The position numbers and the translations under genes were made by a program. From Haloferax elongans ATCC BAA-1513 (GTDB lineage Archaea > Halobacteriota > Halobacteria > Halobacteriales > Haloferacaceae): 64,000 nucleotides of DNA. Numbering within the stretch: position 1 is the first letter of the stretch; the number at the start of each line of letters is the position of its first letter. Under the pieces are notes generated by a model. It ran no database searches. It had not been told where the DNA came from and was given only the letters and a program-made list of their open reading frames with translations. This document shows positions 58,968 through 64,000 of the stretch, piece after piece. The stretch lies in NCBI RefSeq assembly GCF_000336755.1, contig NZ_AOLK01000015.1:63022-127021 (forward strand), read 5' to 3'.

Positions 58968-61073
58968 TCAGATAAAGAGGAAGACGGCGTAGGTGATTAT
59001 CAACAGGACCGCTGCGTGTTTGATGCCGTCGGCGACCTGTCCTTCGCCCAGTTGGCCCGCGATGAGGCCGGAACAGAGGCCCTGAATCACCGAGAGGTGG
59101 TAAAACAGGACGGTGTAGGCGGTCGTGTCTACGTCACGGAGACCGGAGAACGCCCCCGAAGAGACGCCAGCAACCTCGCCAGCCCCGACGTTGCCGGCGC
59201 TCGCCTGCTCGACTGCAGGAATGAACGAGACCGTCAGAGCGACGACGATGCCGAGGAAGACGAAAAACGAGATGTAGATAACGATGAGGTAGGTGACCAT
59301 CTCCTGTCGGCGTTCGCGGGCGAGACGGCGACTGTCCTGTGCCTCGTCGGCCGCGATTCGGAGCACGGGCGCGAGGTCGCCACTCGCGCGCATGGCGTTC
59401 GTGATGAGCGTGACGGAGCGTGAGACCATCGGGCTTTGCGTCCGCTGGTCCATCCGGTGAAGCGCCGTCCGAGCGTCTGCGCCCCAGTCGATGTCGCGGA
59501 CGGTGCGCGAAATCTCTTCGCCGAGCGGTCCGAGGTCGGACGACGACACGCGACGGAGACTCTGAATAATCGTCAGTCCCGCCTCGTTGACGCTGGCGAG
59601 TCGGTCGAGGAAGTCAGGCATGCTCCGCTCGATAGCCCGAATCCGACGTTTTCGAATCTCGTGGACGCCCGCGATGACGAGCAGCGCGACGATGGTCGCT
59701 TCGACCACGTGGCGGTCGACCGCCGCGACGATGTCGACCGGCGACATACCGGGTGCCACGTTCGACTGGAGGACGACCCAGACGATACCGAGCGGGGCGG
59801 TCACCACCAGCGTCGCGGCGGGGTAGCGGCTGAGCGTTTCCAGCGGGCGATTGAGCCACTTACGGACCCAGTACAGGCGGTCGTAGGCCTCGAGTAGTTC
59901 CCGATGTCGCTGTACGGTCGTCGACTCTCCCCCGTCTGTCACCGAGTGTTGTTGGCCTGCCTGCACCCCGCCTGCACTCAGCACTGAGTCGCCTGCCGTG
60001 CTCTCGTCGTCGGTCGCGACCGTTCCGCGAAGTGATTGGGTGACGCTGTCGATGTAGACGACGAAGCCGAAACTCGCCAGCGGGATGCCGACGTAGCCGA
60101 CGAACCTGATGAACGTGAGCGTCTCCGCGAGGACGAGGCCGATGACCACGAGGACGGTGATGAAAAACAGCGGGCCAGCGACGAGGACGGTGACGTACAC
60201 CTCGGCGAACGTCGAGAGGAGTTCGAGGTATTGTTGTTGTTGAGCCTCTGCTTCTGCTTCGAATCGTTCGTACTGTTCGTGGAGGAACGACGAGAGGTTC
60301 CGACCGCTTCCGAGGACGCTCGCGAGGTTCTCTGCGAACTCTTCGAGGCTCGGACTCGGGGTCCGTTCGGACATCGTCTGCAACGCGGTGAGCACGTCGG
60401 TCCCGAACCCGTCCATGTCGCGGACGACGATTGCGACCTCACGTGCGGCCTCTCCGTACACGGCTTCGTTCCGCGCGAGCGTTTCGAGCACCTGCGGAAA
60501 CGGCATCCCCGAGCGCGACAGCGCGAAGATGAACGCGACCGTTCGCGGCATCGTCGCCTCGATCTCGGTCGAGCGGGTCTTCGTCCGCTCGGTGAGGTAG
60601 TACCACCGAATCCAGTACACGCCAAGCGAGAGAAGCGCCCCAATCGTCGCACTGGAGAACAACAAGAGCACGAACAGGTCGCGAAGTGAGAGTTCGTCGA
60701 GCGTCGTGAGGTTTCCGAGGAACTGTAGCGCCGGTGGAAGGCTGGTCCGAATCGCCTCGCCCGAGACCGAGAGCGCCTGAAGCACCCCTCCCGCGGCGTA
60801 GACGCCGAAGACGCTCCCGGCGATACCGAAGACTGCGGCCATGAGAAGCGTTCGAGACGCATAGACGCGGTGGGTCACGTCGACGTGGGCAGCACGGAGT
60901 CGCCAGCGTTGCATGCGCCGTCGCGGGTTCTCGTTTGCGACGTAGAAGCCGAAGATTGGGAGTGCGACCTGCGAGACGAGCAAGTCGGCGCGGCGGCTTA
61001 CCGGGGCGAGGACGACCGGTAAGACGAGAAGCACCGCGGCGACAAGCGGGAGGTAGTACAGGCCGAAGTCCAT
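58968..61073 (-). CDS. pilC: Type IV pilus assembly membrane protein PilC (two T2SSF domains)
   Basis: The 701-residue polytopic protein is the membrane platform that works with the PilB ATPase to build type IV pilus-like fibres. It has two T2SSF modules, about 185-330 (TMPRTVAFIFALSRSGMPFP) and about 480-625 (SMPDFLDRLASVNEAGLTII), each followed by helices, and around eight to ten helices in all. The double module is usual for archaeal TadC/FlaJ-type proteins. The start ATG is one base from the pilB stop on the same strand. From order it matches H. volcanii pilC1; no pilin or prepilin peptidase gene is nearby. Confidence 0.9.
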   Translation of the reverse strand: MDFGLYYLPLVAAVLLVLPVVLAPVSRRADLLVSQVALPIFGFYVANENPRRRMQRWRLRAAHVDVTHRVYASRTLLMAAVFGIAGSVFGVYAAGGVLQALSVSGEAIRTSLPPALQFLGNLTTLDELSLRDLFVLLLFSSATIGALLSLGVYWIRWYYLTERTKTRSTEIEATMPRTVAFIFALSRSGMPFPQVLETLARNEAVYGEAAREVAIVVRDMDGFGTDVLTALQTMSERTPSPSLEEFAENLASVLGSGRNLSSFLHEQYERFEAEAEAQQQQYLELLSTFAEVYVTVLVAGPLFFITVLVVIGLVLAETLTFIRFVGYVGIPLASFGFVVYIDSVTQSLRGTVATDDESTAGDSVLSAGGVQAGQQHSVTDGGESTTVQRHRELLEAYDRLYWVRKWLNRPLETLSRYPAATLVVTAPLGIVWVVLQSNVAPGMSPVDIVAAVDRHVVEATIVALLVIAGVHEIRKRRIRAIERSMPDFLDRLASVNEAGLTIIQSLRRVSSSDLGPLGEEISRTVRDIDWGADARTALHRMDQRTQSPMVSRSVTLITNAMRASGDLAPVLRIAADEAQDSRRLARERRQEMVTYLIVIYISFFVFLGIVVALTVSFIPAVEQASAGNVGAGEVAGVSSGAFSGLRDVDTTAYTVLFYHLSVIQGLCSGLIAGQLGEGQVADGIKHAAVLLIITYAVFLFI

Positions 61074-61074
61074 C

Positions 61075-62769
61075 TCAAAGCCCCACGCCAGCGTCTGAAA
61101 CGTCTTCGTCCGCCTCGACGCGCTTCATCACGGCGTCCGAGTCGGCGTAGTACTCGTTGATGAGGGCGGTAAAGCGGCGGTAGTCCGAGACGTCTTTGTC
61201 GAGCAGATACTGGAGGAAGCGCTCGCGCTGTCGCAGTTCGCGGCGGAGTTCCGTCCGTGACCACCCGTTTTCGCGTTGAATCTGGTCGAGAAGCGAACTG
61301 TCGCTCTGGTCGAACGAGTCGTTTTCTGGGTCCCACGAAAACGCCGCCGAGTAGTCGAGTTCGCCAGTTCGCTGGTCGATAGTCCCGATTTCGCCGATGG
61401 CTTTCGACCGGCGCACACGCTCTCCATCGAGGCGGGTGAGCGTCTGGACACACAGCAGGTCGAGCGACTGGACCATCGCACGCGGGACGTTGATTGGTTC
61501 GTTTTCCAGTCGGTTGATGACCGTCTCGATGCTGTCTGCGTGCATCGTCGAGAACGTCGTGTGGCCCGTGTTCATCGCCTGAAAGAGCGTCACGGCCTCG
61601 TTCCCGCGCACCTCACCCACGATGATGTACTCGGGGCGATGGCGGAGCGCCGACCGCAACAGGTCGTACATCGTGATGTCTGTCCCCTCGTGGATGCGGT
61701 CGCGCGTGACCGACGACAGCCAGTTGTCGTGGTAGAGGGCCAGTTCGCGGGTGTCCTCGATAGAGAGGACCTTCGACCGCGGAGGGACGAACATCGACAC
61801 CGCGTTCATCGAAGTGGTCTTCCCGGACGCGGTCCCGCCCGCGAAGATGAGGCTCTTGTTGTTCTCGATACAGAGCCACAGGTACGCCATCTGCTCGATA
61901 GAGAACGTCCCGTATTCGACGAGGTCGATGGGCGTAAACGGCTCTTCGGCGTACATACGGATGGTGAACGCCGACCCGCGCGGGGTCACTTCTTCGCCGA
62001 GTGCGAGTTCGGCACGGGCACCGTTCGGAAGCGTCGTCCCGAGAACCGGGTCGCCGACGCTGATGTGGCGACCGGAGCGTTGGGCGAGTCGAATGACGAA
62101 GTTGTCGAGTTCTTCCTTCTCGAAGATGACGCTCGTCACGATGTCGGTGTAGTCGTCGTGGTAGACGAAAAGCGGGAGGTCGTACCCGTCACAGGAGATG
62201 TCCTCGATGTGTGGGTCGTGCATCAAGGGGTCGAGACGACCGTACCCGTGGAAGTCGCGCCGGAGGTAGTACAGGAGCGTGTAAAACGAGTTCATGTCGA
62301 GTTCCAGCCCGTACTGCTCCAGCAGCGTCGTGAGTTCCGAAATGAGGGCGCTTTCTTGTGTGGGGTCGGCGTTCTGACGATACAACAGCGGGTCGCGGAT
62401 GTCTGTGCGGACGCGTTGAAGGAGTTCGACTTCGAACGCGTCGAGGTCCGGTTCGACCACGTGGTACTCGTGTGCGGTCGCGTCCGTATCGTAGGTGATG
62501 ACCACGTACGCGAACGGGGCGTTCACCCAGTAGCGGTCGATTTCCTCGTGGTTGTCCGGCACCTCGAACGACCCGAGGGGAGTGTCGTCCGGATTCAACG
62601 GCCGAACGTCGACCTGTGACCCGCGAAGCATCTCTGCGGTGCGCCGGAGGAGGCGCTCGGTCTCGGCTGCGGCCGCATCGAAGTCGCCGTCGCGGAGGAG
62701 ACGGAAAATGCCCCGCTCAGACGGAGTCTCGATAGGCTGTCCCGCGTCGTTCGCAGTATCTCGTTGCAT
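61075..62769 (-). CDS. pilB: Type IV pilus assembly ATPase PilB (VirB11/TadA type)
   Basis: The 564-residue secretion ATPase has Walker A GGTASGKTTS, Walker B-type IIVGEVRGNEA, an Asp box with SIEDTRELALYHDNW, and the His box TTFSTMHADSIETVINRLEN. The N-terminal domain (about 1-200) is the archaeal type that links to the membrane protein. It forms a hexamer at the cytoplasmic face and powers pilus assembly by PilC. A GTG two codons upstream is an alternative start; CTATTTAAG about 50 bases upstream is the probable promoter box. From order this is the pilB1 orthologue. Confidence 0.92.
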   Translation of the reverse strand: MQRDTANDAGQPIETPSERGIFRLLRDGDFDAAAAETERLLRRTAEMLRGSQVDVRPLNPDDTPLGSFEVPDNHEEIDRYWVNAPFAYVVITYDTDATAHEYHVVEPDLDAFEVELLQRVRTDIRDPLLYRQNADPTQESALISELTTLLEQYGLELDMNSFYTLLYYLRRDFHGYGRLDPLMHDPHIEDISCDGYDLPLFVYHDDYTDIVTSVIFEKEELDNFVIRLAQRSGRHISVGDPVLGTTLPNGARAELALGEEVTPRGSAFTIRMYAEEPFTPIDLVEYGTFSIEQMAYLWLCIENNKSLIFAGGTASGKTTSMNAVSMFVPPRSKVLSIEDTRELALYHDNWLSSVTRDRIHEGTDITMYDLLRSALRHRPEYIIVGEVRGNEAVTLFQAMNTGHTTFSTMHADSIETVINRLENEPINVPRAMVQSLDLLCVQTLTRLDGERVRRSKAIGEIGTIDQRTGELDYSAAFSWDPENDSFDQSDSSLLDQIQRENGWSRTELRRELRQRERFLQYLLDKDVSDYRRFTALINEYYADSDAVMKRVEADEDVSDAGVGL

Positions 62770-62836
62770 CGTCACCCGAATCAGTCGGTTGGGTGGTATG
62801 GTCGGTCAGAACTTAAATAGTCCACGCCGTTCACTG

Positions 62837-63340
62837 TCAGGCTCGCTCCACAGTCAGGAGGACGCCAGCGAAGACGAAGAGGAGAACCACGCCGAGCGGG
62901 ACCGGAATCCCGGGGAACCCGCGGGTAGCGAGGAGATACGTCGAGGCGGCGAGAACCACTCCCGCGAGGCCGAGCAGACCCCCAAGCACTCGAACCGGGT
63001 CGACCGGTCCGTCCTCGACGCGCTCTTCTTGGGTGTAGTACACGACCGAAAAGAGGACAGCAACCGCCATCACCGCGGCACCGACCGACCACACTTTATA
63101 GCCGACGGCGATGGACTGTCCGGCTTGAAACGCCGTGGCGGAGAGCGGGTCCGACAGGGCGACTCGTTGGGCCACGTCGATACCCCACGCGAACCGAACC
63201 TGAAAGAACGGAAACCGGACGAAAAGCAGGCTTCCACCGGCAATATTCGGAGAATACATCAGATTCCACGGGAGGAATGCACAGACCCACGTCGCGACGA
63301 CCGAGAGGGCACCCGCGTGTTCGGAACGGACCCAGACCAT
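62837..63340 (-). CDS. Haloarchaeal four-helix membrane protein
   Basis: The 167-residue protein starts MVWVRSEHAGALSVVATWVC. Helices are at about 9-26, 83-103, 119-138 and 145-163, with a 50-residue external loop rich in Phe and Pro between the first two. There is no motif of known function. CTTTTAC lies about 27 bases upstream of the ATG. It precedes pilB on the same strand by 67 bases, but pilB has its own promoter box. Confidence 0.75.
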   Translation of the reverse strand: MVWVRSEHAGALSVVATWVCAFLPWNLMYSPNIAGGSLLFVRFPFFQVRFAWGIDVAQRVALSDPLSATAFQAGQSIAVGYKVWSVGAAVMAVAVLFSVVYYTQEERVEDGPVDPVRVLGGLLGLAGVVLAASTYLLATRGFPGIPVPLGVVLLFVFAGVLLTVERA

Positions 63341-63484
63341 ACCGAATTGCCACGTGCCGATGGGTAAAAGCTACCGACAGTGGTGACGGCCACACCGCGT
63401 CGTCGGAGACGCCGCAGTCGCTCGATACTCACGTTAAAAACTCGACACGCAAATGGCGTCACGTTAATAGGTGGCGCAATATAA

Positions 63485-63490
63485 CGAGGT
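63485..63490 (+). promoter_or_regulatory. Ribosome binding site deciding the start of the last gene
   Basis: GAGGTG, matching the haloarchaeal anti-Shine-Dalgarno, lies seven bases before the ATG at 63498. It supports this start over the GTG at 63471. Confidence 0.5.
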
Positions 63491-63497
63491 GTACGGA

Positions 63498-63971
63498 ATG
63501 CGGCGTGACTACTTCGAACTTGACGTCCGTGACGTCGATTGGTACGGGGAAGACGAGCCCCCTCTCCAACCGACGGTTTCTATCGACTTCTACGGCCCCG
63601 CCGAGGAACTCCGAGAGCGGTTCGTAGGCCCTGACGGTGAACTTCTCGCTGCCGAGGAACTCGACGCCACACTGCGCTTGCAGGGGTCCGTCGACGACCC
63701 GGAGACCACAGGGGTCGTAAGCGTCACAAACCGGGTGACCGGGGATTACGTGATGGAACTCAACGCACCCGCAGAGGACGTACTCCAGTTTATCGGTGCT
63801 GCGCGCGAGTACGGTCGAACCTCCGATCACGACGACGGTCGGTACCGCGTCGACGTCGCAATCGAGGGCGACCACTTCGCGACGTTCGAGAAGTCCACGT
63901 TCTTGGTCTACGACGTGGACGGAAACCTGCTTCGCGGCCAGAGTCTCATCCCCTCTGGGGTCGAACTCTAG
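63498..63971 (+). CDS. Haloarchaeal DUF5793-type protein
   Basis: The 157-residue soluble protein starts MRRDYFELDVRDVDWYGEDE. It is beta-rich (PTVSIDFYGPAEELRERF, TTGVVSVTNRVTGDYVMEL) with a helix EDVLQFIGAAREYGR near 96-110. I recognise it only as a conserved haloarchaeal family of unknown function. No signal, metal or nucleotide motif is seen. One of few genes here with a plain Shine-Dalgarno site. The gene is complete; the stop is at 63969-63971. Confidence 0.8.
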   Translation: MRRDYFELDVRDVDWYGEDEPPLQPTVSIDFYGPAEELRERFVGPDGELLAAEELDATLRLQGSVDDPETTGVVSVTNRVTGDYVMELNAPAEDVLQFIGAAREYGRTSDHDDGRYRVDVAIEGDHFATFEKSTFLVYDVDGNLLRGQSLIPSGVEL

Positions 63972-64000
63972 GTAACGACAATTACACTCGTTCGTGTCAA

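Overview
The window is GC-rich haloarchaeal chromosome, almost certainly from Haloferax or a close relative. The proteins are strongly acidic (many Asp/Glu, few Lys). Most genes lack a Shine-Dalgarno site and carry a TATA-like box about 27 bases before the start codon, as expected for leaderless haloarchaeal mRNA. Gene content and order match, from memory, the nuo-ribL-pilB1 stretch of the Haloferax volcanii chromosome. Apart from one hypervariable patch next to a tRNA-Gly gene, this is core genome: no insertion sequence, CRISPR array or prophage was seen.

Layout. 1-4.5 kb: the end of an aminotransferase gene, ribH, an Agl23-like membrane glycosyltransferase and purK-purE. 4.7-15.2 kb: one complex-I operon nuoA-B-CD-H-I-J1-J2-K-L-M-N without nuoEFG, so electrons must enter from something other than the bacterial NADH module. 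15.2-25.4 kb: a small protein, a DHH phosphoesterase with an NAD-binding domain, a CBS/ParB-like protein, small proteins, an MFS exporter, a Tat-exported subtilase, an Xaa-Pro peptidase and a histidine kinase. 25.4-28.7 kb: ADP-forming acetyl-CoA synthetase and a DRTGG partner. 28.8-36.1 kb: membrane proteins, a ZIP transporter, an ABC exporter and two oxidoreductases.

36.1-39.4 kb looks like a terminal-oxidase assembly cluster: a SelW-like redox protein, a membrane protein with a CxxC, a CtaA-CtaB fusion for heme synthesis and, divergently, coxB. 39.5-50.8 kb holds ribL with a JAMM protease, a sugar kinase-like gene, a second DHH protein, a secreted phospholipase-D-like protein, a HEAT-repeat protein, a nitrilase-family hydrolase and a thiolase with its OB-fold partner. 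50.9-51.2 kb encodes the SRP 7S RNA, followed by tatA, so two protein-export components lie side by side.

52-56 kb has a secreted 5'-nucleotidase-like protein with altered metal ligands, a codon-atypical aldo/keto reductase and tRNA-Gly(UCC). The tRNA is flanked on both sides by unusual tandem repeats. On its 3' side a 54-bp perfect direct repeat that includes the tRNA 3' end encloses about four 50-bp units, each made of two hairpins whose stems change in sequence but remain paired. This is the most interesting signal in the window. 56-64 kb carries a lipoprotein, a thioredoxin-reductase-like flavoprotein, a Trm9-like methyltransferase and a type IV pilus PilB-PilC pair.

Two zinc-finger microproteins (56 and 51 residues) too short for routine gene calling were found at 18263-18433 and 51948-52103.
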